DNA from: Streptomyces katrae
Lineage (GTDB): Bacteria; Actinomycetota; Actinomycetes; Streptomycetales; Streptomycetaceae
DNA length: 6,162 nt
NCBI RefSeq assembly: GCF_000966975.1
Contig: NZ_JZWV01000368.1
Span: 1 to 6,162 of the forward strand
Reading direction: 5' to 3'
The position numbers and the translations under genes are program-made. Below, one piece after another: positions 1 to 6,098 of this stretch (position 1 is its first letter; every line of letters begins with the position of its first letter). Below the pieces are notes generated by a model that did not search any database, was not told the origin of the DNA, and saw only the letters and a list, made by a program, of their open reading frames with translations.

Positions 1-178
1 CTTCGAGGGGCTCGTACTCCGCGACGAGCTGCCGCAGCCGCCGGTGGGCGGCCGGGACGTCCCGGCCCGGGACCGTCTCCACCGGCGTGGCCAGCACCCC
101 GTCGGGGTCGCAGGAGGCGACCCCGATCCGGGCGTCTCCGACATCGATGGCCAGTCGGCGGCCGCGGCGCAGGCTCAT
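1..178 (-). CDS. ruvX: RuvX/YqgF Holliday junction resolvase-like protein, N-terminal part (cut by window edge)
   Basis: Only the first 59 codons are present; the rest lies beyond position 1. The peptide starts [20 protein letters not shown]. The [12 protein letters not shown] stretch is the signature of the RNase H-like fold of the YqgF/RuvX family, with Asp12 in the place of the first catalytic metal-binding aspartate. Family members are cytoplasmic proteins proposed to resolve Holliday junctions, and YqgF is also tied to pre-16S rRNA 5' end processing; which role applies here cannot be read from the sequence. The ATG lies 2 bases after the alaS stop codon, with no strong ribosome binding site (only a GAG about 10 bases upstream), so expression probably relies on translational coupling to alaS. 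The gene pair alaS-ruvX is common in many bacteria. Identity is confident; completeness cannot be judged. Confidence 0.93.
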   Translation of the reverse strand, partial: MSLRRGRRLAIDVGDARIGVASCDPDGVLATPVETVPGRDVPAAHRRLRQLVAEYEPLE

Positions 179-180
179 CG

Positions 181-2850
181 TCAGGCCGTCTCGACGACGA
201 GGCGCTCGACCGCGGCGATGGCCTCGGGCACGGCGCCCGGGTTCTGGCCGCCGCCCTGGGCCACGTCCGGCTTGCCGCCACCGCCGCCGCCGAGGGTCTT
301 GGCGGCGGTGCGGACCAGGTCGCCGGCCTTGAGGCCGCGCTCGCGGGCCGCCTCGTTGGTGGCGACGACGGTCAGCGGGCGGTCGTTCGCCACGGTGAAC
401 AGCGCGACGACGGCCGGGCGGTCGCCGGGGATGCGGCCGCGGACGTCCAGGACCAGCTTGCGCAGGTCGTCGGCGCCCGTGCCGTCCGGCACCTGGCCGA
501 CGACGAGGGCGACGCCGCGGATGTCCTGGGCGCCGGCGGCGAGACCGGCGGCGGCCTGGAGGACCTTCTCCGCGCGGAACTTCTCGATCTCCTTCTCGGC
601 GTCCTTCAGCTTGCCGAGCATGGAGGCGATCTTCTCCGGCAGCTCCTCCGGACGGCCCTTGACCAGCTCCTGGAGCTGGGCGACGACCGTGTGCTCCTTG
701 GCGAGGAAGTTGTAGGCGTCCACGCCGACGAGGGCCTCGACGCGGCGCACGCCGGAGCCGATGGAGGACTCGCCGAGCAGCTTCACCAGACCCAGCTGGG
801 CGGTGTTGCCGACGTGGGTGCCGCCGCACAGCTCCTTGGAGAAGTCGCCGATGGTCACGACGCGGACGCGCTCGCCGTACTTCTCGCCGAACTCGGCGAT
901 GGCGCCCTGCTTCTTCGCCTCGTCGATGCTCATGATCTCGGCGGTGACGTCGAGCTCGCGGGAGAGCACGTCGTTGATCTTCTGCTCGACGTCGGTGAGG
1001 ACCGTGCCGGGGACGGCGTTCGGCGAGCCGAAGTCGAAGCGGAAGCGGCCGGGGCTGTTCTCGGAGCCGGCCTGGGCAGCCGTCGGGCCGAGGGCGTCGC
1101 GCAGCGCCTGGTGCGTCAGGTGGGTGGCCGAGTGGGCGCGGGCGATGGCCCGGCGGCGCTTGACGTCGATGGCGGCGTACGCGGAGGCGCCGACCGTGAC
1201 CTCGCCGACCTGGACGGAGCCCTTGTGGACGGAGACGCCCGGGACGGGCTGCTGCACGTCGCGGACCTCGATGACGGCACCGGTGTCGAGCTTGATGCGG
1301 CCCTGGTCGGCGAGCTGGCCGCCGCCCTCGGCGTAGAAGGGGGTGCGGTCGAGGACGACCTCGACCTCGTCGCCCTCGGAGGCGGCGGGCGCGGAGACGC
1401 CGTTGACCAGGAGGCCGACGATGGTGGCCTCGCCCTGGTTGGTGGCGTAACCGGTGAACTCGGTGGCGCCGGAGCCGTCGGCGATCTCGCGGTAGGCGGA
1501 GACGTCGGCGTGGCCGGTCTTCTTGGCCTTGGCGTCGGCCTTGGCGCGGTCGCGCTGCTCCTGCATCAGGCGGCGGAAGCCGGTCTCGTCCACGGAGAGG
1601 CCCTGCTCGGCGGCCATCTCCAGGGTGAGGTCGATCGGGAAGCCCCAGGTGTCGTGGAGCAGGAACGCCTTGTCGCCGGAGAGGACCGTGCCGCCGGCGG
1701 CCTTGGTCTCGGTCACGGCGGTGTCGAGGATGTTGGTGCCGCCCTTGATGGCCTTGAGGAAGGCGGCTTCCTCGGCGATGGCGACGGTCTCGATGCGCTT
1801 GCGGTCGGTGATGAGCTCCGGGTACTGCTGCCCCATCGTCTCGATGACCACGTCGATCAGGTCCCGGACGACCGGGCCGGTGGCGCCCATGAGGCGCATG
1901 TTGCGGATGGCGCGGCGCATGATGCGGCGCAGCACGTAGCCGCGGCCCTCGTTGCCGGGGGTGACGCCGTCGCCGATGAGCATGGTCGAGGTGCGGATGT
2001 GGTCGGCGACCACGCGCAGGGAGACGTCCGAGTGGTCGGCGGCGCCGTAGGCGACGCCGGTGAGCTCGGTGGCCTTGTCCATGACCACGCGGAGGGTGTC
2101 GGTCTCGTACATGTTCCGCACGCCCTGCAGGATCATCGCGAGGCGTTCGAGGCCGAGGCCGGTGTCGATGTTCTTCGACGGGAGGTCGCCGAGGATCGGG
2201 AAGTCCTCCTTGCCGTCGCCGGCGCCCCGCTCGTACTGCATGAAGACGAGGTTCCAGATCTCCACGTACCGCTCGTCGTTGACGGCCGGGCCGCCCTCGA
2301 CGCCGAACTCGGGGCCGCGGTCGTAGTTGATCTCGGAGCAGGGGCCGCAGGGGCCGGGGACGCCCATGGACCAGAAGTTGTCCTTCTTGCCCAGGCGCTG
2401 GATGCGCTCGGCCGGGACGCCGATCTTGTCGCGCCAGATGGCCTCGGCCTCGTCGTCGTCGAGGTAGACCGTGATCCAGAGCTTCTCGGGCTCCAGGCCG
2501 TAGCCGCCGTCCGCCACGGAGCTGGTGAGCAGCTCCCAGGCGTACTTGATGGCGCCTTCCTTGAAGTAGTCCCCGAAGGAGAAGTTCCCGCACATCTGGA
2601 AGAACGTGCCGTGGCGGGTGGTCTTGCCGACCTCTTCGATGTCCGGGGTGCGGACGCACTTCTGCACGCTGGTCAGCGTGGGAGCGGGCGGCTTGGTCTC
2701 ACCCAGGAAGTAGGGCTTGAACGGCACCATGCCCGCGGGCACCAGCAGCAGAGTCGGGTCGTCCGCGATGAGCGACGCCGAAGGGACAACGGTGTGACCG
2801 CGCTCCTCGAAGAAGCTCAGCCAGCGGCGGCGGATTTCAGCCGACTCCAT
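181..2850 (-). CDS. alaS: Alanyl-tRNA synthetase
   Basis: Cytoplasmic class II synthetase that charges tRNA-Ala and clears mischarged Ser/Gly-tRNA-Ala. The 889-residue length fits full-length bacterial AlaRS. Visible domains: class II catalytic core with motif 2 around [18 protein letters not shown] (79-96) and motif 3 GLGLERLAM (231-239); tRNA-recognition region (~250-450); editing domain (~480-710) with both zinc/active-site motifs intact, HSATH (His573, His577) and CGGTH (Cys675, His679); coiled stretch (~740-765); C-Ala domain with the glycine-rich loop [15 protein letters not shown] (854-868). The ATG shares its A with the TGA stop of the upstream gene (TGATG). A GAGG ribosome binding site sits 7 bases upstream at 2858-2861. 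It is third in an operon after two small membrane proteins and is followed 2 bases later by ruvX. No T-box or other leader lies directly upstream. No key residue is missing. Confidence 0.99.
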   Translation of the reverse strand: MESAEIRRRWLSFFEERGHTVVPSASLIADDPTLLLVPAGMVPFKPYFLGETKPPAPTLTSVQKCVRTPDIEEVGKTTRHGTFFQMCGNFSFGDYFKEGAIKYAWELLTSSVADGGYGLEPEKLWITVYLDDDEAEAIWRDKIGVPAERIQRLGKKDNFWSMGVPGPCGPCSEINYDRGPEFGVEGGPAVNDERYVEIWNLVFMQYERGAGDGKEDFPILGDLPSKNIDTGLGLERLAMILQGVRNMYETDTLRVVMDKATELTGVAYGAADHSDVSLRVVADHIRTSTMLIGDGVTPGNEGRGYVLRRIMRRAIRNMRLMGATGPVVRDLIDVVIETMGQQYPELITDRKRIETVAIAEEAAFLKAIKGGTNILDTAVTETKAAGGTVLSGDKAFLLHDTWGFPIDLTLEMAAEQGLSVDETGFRRLMQEQRDRAKADAKAKKTGHADVSAYREIADGSGATEFTGYATNQGEATIVGLLVNGVSAPAASEGDEVEVVLDRTPFYAEGGGQLADQGRIKLDTGAVIEVRDVQQPVPGVSVHKGSVQVGEVTVGASAYAAIDVKRRRAIARAHSATHLTHQALRDALGPTAAQAGSENSPGRFRFDFGSPNAVPGTVLTDVEQKINDVLSRELDVTAEIMSIDEAKKQGAIAEFGEKYGERVRVVTIGDFSKELCGGTHVGNTAQLGLVKLLGESSIGSGVRRVEALVGVDAYNFLAKEHTVVAQLQELVKGRPEELPEKIASMLGKLKDAEKEIEKFRAEKVLQAAAGLAAGAQDIRGVALVVGQVPDGTGADDLRKLVLDVRGRIPGDRPAVVALFTVANDRPLTVVATNEAARERGLKAGDLVRTAAKTLGGGGGGKPDVAQGGGQNPGAVPEAIAAVERLVVETA

Positions 2851-3194
2851 CAGTGGTCCTCATTCCGGTTGTACGAGAGATTCGATCGGTGGGTGGTGCT
2901 GTCGGGTCCGATGGCCCGCAGCCGCCGCGGCCCGGGGAGGGCGGTGACGTTGTCGGGCCGGTCGGGGTCGTGGGTCAGACCCAGTGCGTCGTTCAGCTCG
3001 TCCTCGCGCTGCGTCATTCCCGCCTTGACGTCGAGGGCGAAGTCCTTGAGGCGGTGGCCCGCCTCCACGGCCTTGTCGGCCGCCTGGGCCGCGAGGCTCT
3101 CCGGCGTCAGCTTCTTCAGCTGGCGGTTGACCTTGGTGGTGGCCCAGACGCCGGCGGCGGCGCCGGCGGTGAACCAGAAGGCTCGGCGGAACAT
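2850..3194 (-). CDS. Small membrane-anchored protein, DUF6167 type
   Basis: A 114-residue protein of unknown function, starting [20 protein letters not shown]. Residues 5-22 form one hydrophobic, glycine/alanine-rich segment, either a single transmembrane helix or an uncleaved anchor. The rest is charged and probably helical: 23-60 (lysine-rich, then [27 protein letters not shown]) looks amphipathic. The C-terminal ~35 residues are polar and probably disordered. I recognise it as the protein usually annotated DUF6167 beside alaS in Streptomyces, from memory. The same frame stays open far upstream, to a GTG at 3638, but that part overlaps the upstream gene entirely and reads as shadow sequence (arginine/glycine/alanine-rich). 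The ATG at 3194 follows the upstream stop by 8 bases and has an AAGGG ribosome binding site about 13 bases before it. The stop overlaps the alaS start codon by one base, suggesting coupled translation. Confidence 0.88.
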   Translation of the reverse strand: MFRRAFWFTAGAAAGVWATTKVNRQLKKLTPESLAAQAADKAVEAGHRLKDFALDVKAGMTQREDELNDALGLTHDPDRPDNVTALPGPRRLRAIGPDSTTHRSNLSYNRNEDH

Positions 3195-3202
3195 CGGAGG
3201 TC

Positions 3203-3631
3203 TCAGCCCTTCTGCTTGCGGCGCCGCGGATCCGGCACCGTACGGCCGACGATCACGGTGCGCCGGGGGGTGCGCTCGGTTTCCGCGCCGGTCCTGCCCA
3301 TGGCCCTGCGCACCCCGTAGCCGAAGGCCGCGACCTTGACGAGCGGGCCGCCGAAGGTGGAGGCGACGGTGGAGGACAGCGCGGAGGCGTTGGAGGTGAC
3401 CTCCTGGACGTCGCTCGCGATGGCGTCGACCCGGTCGAGCTGGGTGCGCGCGGAGCGGACGGTCGTCGAGGCGTCGGCCAGCAGCGGGACGGCCTGCTCG
3501 GTGACCTCGGCCACGAGCTTGGTGGTGGCCCTGAGCACCTGGGCGAGCCTGGCCAGCGCCACTGCGAGGAAGGAGACCAGGATGGCCCAGAAGACGGCCA
3601 CGATGATCCCGGCCACCTCTCCACCGGACAC
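3203..3631 (-). CDS. Membrane-anchored coiled-coil protein, DUF948 family
   Basis: A 142-residue protein with one N-terminal transmembrane helix (about residues 7-29, VAGIIVAVFWAILVSFLAVAL). A long helical, probably coiled-coil region follows (~30-92, with regularly spaced Leu/Val and many Ala, Ser, Thr). Next comes FGGPLVKVAAFGYGVRRAMG (93-112), and the tail is very basic (RTPRR, RRRKQKG). This layout matches DUF948 proteins; no biochemical function is known and none is inferred. It is probably held in the membrane with the helix and basic tail in the cytoplasm. The GTG start at 3631 is chosen because AGGAAG (3641-3646) lies 9 bases upstream and because the transmembrane segment begins right after it. 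It is the first gene of the operon leading to alaS and ruvX. Family call rests on remembered sequence similarity and topology. Confidence 0.88.
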   Translation of the reverse strand: MSGGEVAGIIVAVFWAILVSFLAVALARLAQVLRATTKLVAEVTEQAVPLLADASTTVRSARTQLDRVDAIASDVQEVTSNASALSSTVASTFGGPLVKVAAFGYGVRRAMGRTGAETERTPRRTVIVGRTVPDPRRRKQKG

Positions 3632-3640
3632 GTTGCACCG

Positions 3641-3646
3641 CTTCCT
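3641..3646 (-). promoter_or_regulatory. Ribosome binding site of the DUF948 gene
   Basis: AGGAAG on the minus strand, 9 bases before the GTG at 3631. It decides the start: a second in-frame GTG at 3638 belongs to another frame and is too close to use this site. Confidence 0.7.
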
Positions 3647-3668
3647 GAAATCTGGAAACCCGACGGGT

Positions 3669-3690
3669 TAAGTCTGCTGGTAAGTCTGCT
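3669..3690. repeat. 10-base exact direct repeat (TAAGTCTGCT x2, 12-base period) at the operon start
   Basis: TAAGTCTGCT occurs at 3669-3678 and again at 3681-3690, separated by GG. The 12-base period is close to one helical turn. The second copy ends 3 bases from the predicted -10 box of the DUF948-alaS operon, so the repeats straddle the expected transcription start. It could be an operator with two half-sites on one DNA face, or a chance tandem duplication. Confidence 0.6.
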
Positions 3691-3693
3691 CCG

Positions 3694-3723
3694 ACCCTAT
3701 CGCGCCGGAGATCCGCCGCAGAA
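3694..3723 (-). promoter_or_regulatory. Candidate promoter of the DUF948-DUF6167-alaS-ruvX operon
   Basis: On the minus strand, TTCTGC (3723-3718) and TAGGGT (3699-3694) are separated by 18 bases. TAGGGT is a good HrdB-type -10; the -35 matches TTGAC only in part. Transcription would start near 3687, giving a leader of about 55 bases before the GTG at 3631. It lies just downstream of the rpsD terminator, where a new promoter is needed. Confidence 0.5.
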
Positions 3724-3735
3724 CCGGATTCCGGT
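3723..3735. repeat. 13-base palindrome ACCGGATTCCGGT upstream of the operon promoter
   Basis: ACCGGA (3723-3728) and TCCGGT (3730-3735) are perfect inverted repeats around one central T. It touches the -35 region of the candidate operon promoter, a usual place for a dimeric regulator, but it resembles no operator I can name. In this GC-rich DNA chance is possible. Confidence 0.4.
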
Positions 3736-3755
3736 GCCGCTCCCCCGGATACGGC

Positions 3756-3787
3756 AAAGCCCGCCGCCCCCGGAGGGGACGGCGGGC
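3756..3787 (-). terminator. Hairpin terminator of rpsD
   Basis: GCCCGCCG (3759-3766) pairs perfectly with CGGCGGGC (3780-3787). CCCC (3767-3770) pairs with GGGG (3775-3778), leaving a one-base bulge at 3779 and a four-base loop CGGA. On the minus strand the hairpin begins 33 bases after the rpsD stop and is followed by TTT (3758-3756), the short U-tract typical of actinobacterial terminators. It separates rpsD from the DUF948-alaS operon. Confidence 0.85.
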
Positions 3788-3820
3788 CGGACCAGCCTGT
3801 GAGTGGCTACGGCCGCTGGA

Positions 3821-4432
3821 TCAGCGGGCGTAGTACTCGACGACGAGCTGCTCGTCGCAGATGACCGGGATCTCCTTGCGGTTCGGGTCGCGGTCGAGGC
3901 GGAAGGCCAGGGCCTTCAGGTTGACCTGCAGGTAACGCGGGGTCTCACCCTCACCGGCGTAGCCACCCTCGCGGGCGACCTGGAAGGGGTGCTTCTCGCG
4001 GCTGCGCTCGCGAACCGTGATGACGTCGTCGGGACGCACGCGGAACGACGGCTTGTCGACCTTGCCACCGTTGACCTCGATGTGGCCGTGGACGACCATC
4101 TGGCGGGCCTGGTAGATGGTGCGGGCGATGCCGGCACGCAGGACCAGGGCGTCCAGACGACGCTCGAGCTCGACGACCAGCGCCTCGCCCGTCTTGCCCT
4201 CGGCCTTCTTCGCGCGGTCGTACGCGCGGGCCATCTGGCGCTCGGAGATGTCGTACTGGGCGCGCAGACGCTGCTTCTCGAGCAGACGGACCTTGTAGTC
4301 CGAGTTCTGCTTGCGGCCACGGCCGTGCTCGCCCGGCGGGTAGGGGCGGGCCTCGAAGTACTTGACGGCCTTCGGCGTCAGGGCGATGCCGAGGGCACGA
4401 GACTTCTTGACCTTGGGTCGCTTCTGGTTCAC
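3821..4432 (-). CDS. rpsD: 30S ribosomal protein S4
   Basis: A 203-residue primary 16S rRNA-binding protein of the small subunit. The N-terminal S4 domain (~1-92) includes [20 protein letters not shown] (11-30) and [20 protein letters not shown] (30-49). The S4 RNA-binding fold (~93-157) includes [20 protein letters not shown] and [19 protein letters not shown]. The conserved C-terminal end includes [24 protein letters not shown]. The only cysteine is Cys192, so this is the zinc-free form. The GTG start is supported by GGAGGT (4442-4447), 9 bases upstream. The gene stands alone with its own terminator, apart from the rpsM-rpsK-rpoA-rplQ cluster where rpsD lies in many bacteria. S4 often represses its own translation through its mRNA leader, so a structured leader is expected. 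I found no convincing promoter in the 55-base gap, so the promoter probably lies inside the divergent gene. Confidence 0.99.
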   Translation of the reverse strand: MNQKRPKVKKSRALGIALTPKAVKYFEARPYPPGEHGRGRKQNSDYKVRLLEKQRLRAQYDISERQMARAYDRAKKAEGKTGEALVVELERRLDALVLRAGIARTIYQARQMVVHGHIEVNGGKVDKPSFRVRPDDVITVRERSREKHPFQVAREGGYAGEGETPRYLQVNLKALAFRLDRDPNRKEIPVICDEQLVVEYYAR

Positions 4433-4456
4433 GGGGAACCTACCTCCATGTAAGTT
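4428..4456 (+). promoter_or_regulatory. Candidate promoter of the HugZ-like gene
   Basis: TTCACG (4428-4433) and TAAGTT (4451-4456) are 17 bases apart. The -10 fits the TAnnnT pattern and the -35 matches 4 of 6 bases of TTGACA. The predicted start near 4463 falls inside the iron box, giving a leader of about 25 bases that still includes the GAGGAGG site. The -35 overlaps the rpsD start codon on the other strand. Confidence 0.55.
4442..4447 (-). promoter_or_regulatory. Ribosome binding site of rpsD
   Basis: GGAGGT on the minus strand, 9 bases before the GTG at 4432. It fixes this GTG as the start. It lies only 7 bases from the iron box. Confidence 0.85.
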
Positions 4457-4473
4457 AGGTGAGGCTTACCTTA
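4455..4473. promoter_or_regulatory. Iron box (DtxR/IdeR/DmdR1-type operator)
   Basis: TTAGGTGAGGCTTACCTTA matches 16 of 19 positions of the consensus TTAGGTTAGGCTAACCTAA bound by iron-loaded DtxR-family repressors (DmdR1 in Streptomyces). Mismatches are at positions 7, 13 and 18. It overlaps the last two bases of the predicted -10 and covers the expected start of the HugZ-like gene, the standard layout for iron-dependent repression. It also lies 22 bases upstream of the rpsD start codon on the other strand. The regulator itself is not in this window. Confidence 0.85.
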
Positions 4474-4475
4474 GC

Positions 4476-4482
4476 GAGGAGG
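4476..4482 (+). promoter_or_regulatory. Ribosome binding site of the HugZ-like gene
   Basis: GAGGAGG, 5 bases before the ATG at 4488. This strong site selects the ATG at 4488 over the longer open frame that runs back to 4362 inside rpsD. Confidence 0.8.
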
Positions 4483-4487
4483 ACGTA

Positions 4488-5408
4488 ATGTCTCGACCAC
4501 ATGGGATCCCCCTGCCCAGTGCGCAACGCAGTTCGGATCCAGACGAAACAGAATCCGCTTGCGCCGACGATAAGCAAGGTCAGCCGCGTCCCAGGGAAGG
4601 CGTTCGGCAGCTCACCGGAGCCGAACGCGTACGAACCCTCGTAGAGTCCAACGCCTCAGTATCCCTCACGCTGCCGGGTGCTCGTGACCAGGTGTGGACC
4701 CGTGACCAGCAGGAGTGCGGGACAGGGGCGCCGGCCGCTCGGACCGTCGCCCCGGACGGGGACGTGATTCTCCTTGTGCCAGGGGAATCCGCGGCGGCCA
4801 GGGCCGCCGCTCACGCCCAGGACGACGACCTCCCCGCCGTGATCGAGATCACGGACGTGGCGCCGGTGTCCGTCCCCCATCGTATACGCGGCCGCGCCCG
4901 GCTCGCCGGGTGGCTGACCCCGGTCCGCGGCGACGACCGCGCCCCCTGCGCGGCGCTCATGGCCGAACGCCACCCGGTGGGCGAGCTGCTCGGGCTGACG
5001 GAATCCCTCGACGCCCTCCACCCGGGCCGGCCGGCCTGGATGCTGCTGCGCCTGGAGGTCGGCGAGGTCTCCGTGGACGACCTGTGGGGCGCCGAGCGGG
5101 TGGACCCGGAGGAACTGGCGGCGGCCGGGCCCGACCCGATGACCGCCCACGAGGCGGAGCTCCTGCAGCACCTCGCCTCCGTCCACCCCGACCGCCTCGC
5201 CGGCCTGTGCGGGCTGCTGGGCTCCCGGGAGGCGGCCGGGCTGACCCCGGTCCCGCTGGCCCTGGACCGGCTCGGGCTGCGCGTCCGCTTCACCCGCGGG
5301 CCCGGCCTCGCCGCCTTCGACGCCCGCTTCGACTTCCCCGAGCCGGTCACGGACGTGTGCGGCCTGCGCCGCGCCCTGCGCTCCCTGTTCGCCGCCGCCG
5401 CTCACTGA
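4488..5408 (+). CDS. HugZ-like split-barrel protein with C-terminal DUF2470 domain
   Basis: A 306-residue cytoplasmic protein with no signal peptide or membrane segment. Residues 1-42 are polar and low in complexity. Residues ~43-200 fit a pyridoxamine-phosphate-oxidase-like split barrel: LTGAERVRTLVESNASVSL, ARTVAPDGDVILLVP, then AVIEITDVAPVSVPHRIRGR and MLLRLEVGEVSVDDLWGAE. Residues ~220-302 fit DUF2470: HEAELLQHLASVHPDRLAGL, VPLALDRLGLRVRF, and a final FDFPEPVTDVCGLRRALRSL. HugZ proteins, which share this architecture, bind haem and some degrade it to release iron; haem ligands cannot be assigned here, so the activity is inferred. The ATG follows GAGGAGG by 5 bases and lies just after an iron box, suggesting expression when iron is low. 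About 26 of the first 60 codons end in A or T, against only a handful in the last 180. The stop overlaps that of the convergent nuclease gene. Confidence 0.85.
   Translation: MSRPHGIPLPSAQRSSDPDETESACADDKQGQPRPREGVRQLTGAERVRTLVESNASVSLTLPGARDQVWTRDQQECGTGAPAARTVAPDGDVILLVPGESAAARAAAHAQDDDLPAVIEITDVAPVSVPHRIRGRARLAGWLTPVRGDDRAPCAALMAERHPVGELLGLTESLDALHPGRPAWMLLRLEVGEVSVDDLWGAERVDPEELAAAGPDPMTAHEAELLQHLASVHPDRLAGLCGLLGSREAAGLTPVPLALDRLGLRVRFTRGPGLAAFDARFDFPEPVTDVCGLRRALRSLFAAAAH
4600..4628. repeat. 9-bp perfect inverted repeat (stem-loop) inside the 5' part of the HugZ-like gene
   Basis: GCGTTCGGC (4600-4608) and GCCGAACGC (4620-4628) pair perfectly around an 11-base loop. It covers codons 38-47 of the HugZ-like gene, in the region of relaxed codon use. 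No T-run follows on either strand, so it is not a standard terminator. On the minus strand it lies 168 bases upstream of the rpsD start and could be part of an rpsD leader or an operator. Confidence 0.6.
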
Positions 5409-6091
5409 GGGCAGGTGCCGAGCAGTTCCTCCAGCGCCGTCTTCTCCGGCGGGGTCACGGAGAGGCCGTACTTGGCCTTGATCCCGGTGTAGCGGCGCGC
5501 GTACTCGCACCAGTACGCCCGCCGGGGCGGCCGCCACTTGTCGGCGGTCCTGCTGCCCTTGTCCTGGTTGGTCCGCTTGTCCACGGCGAGCAGCACGTCG
5601 AGGTCGTTGGCGTACTCCAGCCTGCGCGCGGGCGTCCACGCGTACGCCCCCGCCCGCCAGGCGGCGCCGAGCGCGACGACGTGGTCGGTCTCGATCTGCG
5701 AGGCGCGGCGGTAGGAGTACGGGAGCTCCCTGCCGGTGTAGGGGTCTTGGAGCACCCCGGAGACGACCACGCAGGGGTTGCGGTCCCCCTGACGGAGCTC
5801 GGACAGGTCCCTGCGGAGCACGTCGTCGCGGGTGTCGCACCCGTTGCGGCCGCCGACGCCGTCGGTGTCGTCGGACCAGTACCGGCCGAAGGCCTCGCGC
5901 TCGTAGCTCTCCCAGTTCCGGCCCCACTCGACCTTGAGCCCCTTGAGCTCGGTCCGTGCCGTGGCCGCGTCCGGGGGGAACCCCTGCCCGATGAGCGGGA
6001 TCCTTGCCGGGGGCGGGGTGGCGTCCTGGTGGTGGCACCCGCCGACCAGCAGCGCGGCTGCCGCGACGACGACCAGCGCACGGGGTCCCAT
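5402..6091 (-). CDS. Predicted exported lipoprotein nuclease, HNH/DUF1524 (GmrSD C-terminal-like) family
   Basis: A 229-residue protein. MGPRALVVVAAAALLVGGC is a short lipoprotein-type signal: one Arg, a hydrophobic core, and VGGC with the likely lipidated Cys19. A proline-rich linker follows. The HNH-type core includes NGCDTRDDVLRRDL (83-96), ETDHVVAL (134-141, putative catalytic Asp136-His137), ANDLDVLLAV (161-170), and NQDKGSRTADKWRPP (175-189). The end is YWCEYARRYTGIKAKYGL with a final LGTCPQ. Cys85, Cys107, Cys195 and Cys227 could form two disulfides, fitting an extracellular place. Related actinobacterial proteins are annotated as HNH endonucleases or DUF1524 proteins; the likely role is DNA breakdown outside the cell, but substrate is unknown. 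No restriction or defence partner lies next to it, so it is not a GmrSD restriction system. The ATG at 6091 is chosen because the signal peptide starts there. Confidence 0.88.
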   Translation of the reverse strand: MGPRALVVVAAAALLVGGCHHQDATPPPARIPLIGQGFPPDAATARTELKGLKVEWGRNWESYEREAFGRYWSDDTDGVGGRNGCDTRDDVLRRDLSELRQGDRNPCVVVSGVLQDPYTGRELPYSYRRASQIETDHVVALGAAWRAGAYAWTPARRLEYANDLDVLLAVDKRTNQDKGSRTADKWRPPRRAYWCEYARRYTGIKAKYGLSVTPPEKTALEELLGTCPQ

Positions 6092-6098
6092 GCCCCGG

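Noticed and set aside
691..3339. A very long plus-strand open frame of 882 codons opposite alaS
   Set aside because: It mirrors alaS, with low-complexity Gly/Ala/Val/Asp-rich translation and no domain; long antisense frames are expected where third codon positions are nearly all G or C.
3195..3638. N-terminal extension of the DUF6167 protein to a GTG at 3638
   Set aside because: The added part overlaps the DUF948 gene fully in another frame and reads as low-complexity shadow sequence; the ATG at 3194 gives a proper membrane anchor at the N-terminus.
3642..3658. TTCC-N8-GGAA inverted repeat near the DUF948 ribosome binding site, possibly a site-masking hairpin
   Set aside because: Only four or five base pairs, A/T-containing and too weak to call a regulatory structure.
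4429..4449. Mini open frame MEVGSP on the minus strand over the rpsD ribosome binding site, ending in TGA overlapping the rpsD GTG
   Set aside because: It has no ribosome binding site of its own and its ATG is part of the region around the rpsD site; too short to distinguish from chance.
3803..4453. Plus-strand open frame of 216 codons opposite rpsD
   Set aside because: Antisense shadow of rpsD with Leu/Val/Asp/Gly-rich translation and no ribosome binding site.
4451..4473. TAACTT or TAAGGT on the minus strand as the rpsD -10 box
   Set aside because: No TTGAC-like -35 lies at 16-19 bases for either, and TAACTT would start transcription almost at the ribosome binding site.
4656..6038. A 460-codon minus-strand open frame spanning both the HugZ-like gene and the nuclease gene
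   Set aside because: It is another frame of the nuclease gene joined to antisense of the HugZ-like gene; the translation is Arg/Gly/Pro-rich with no recognisable motif.
5402..6091. Reading the DUF1524 nuclease as a GmrSD restriction system
   Set aside because: No GmrS/DUF262 ParB-like NTPase domain is present in the protein or its neighbours, and the lipoprotein signal points to export.
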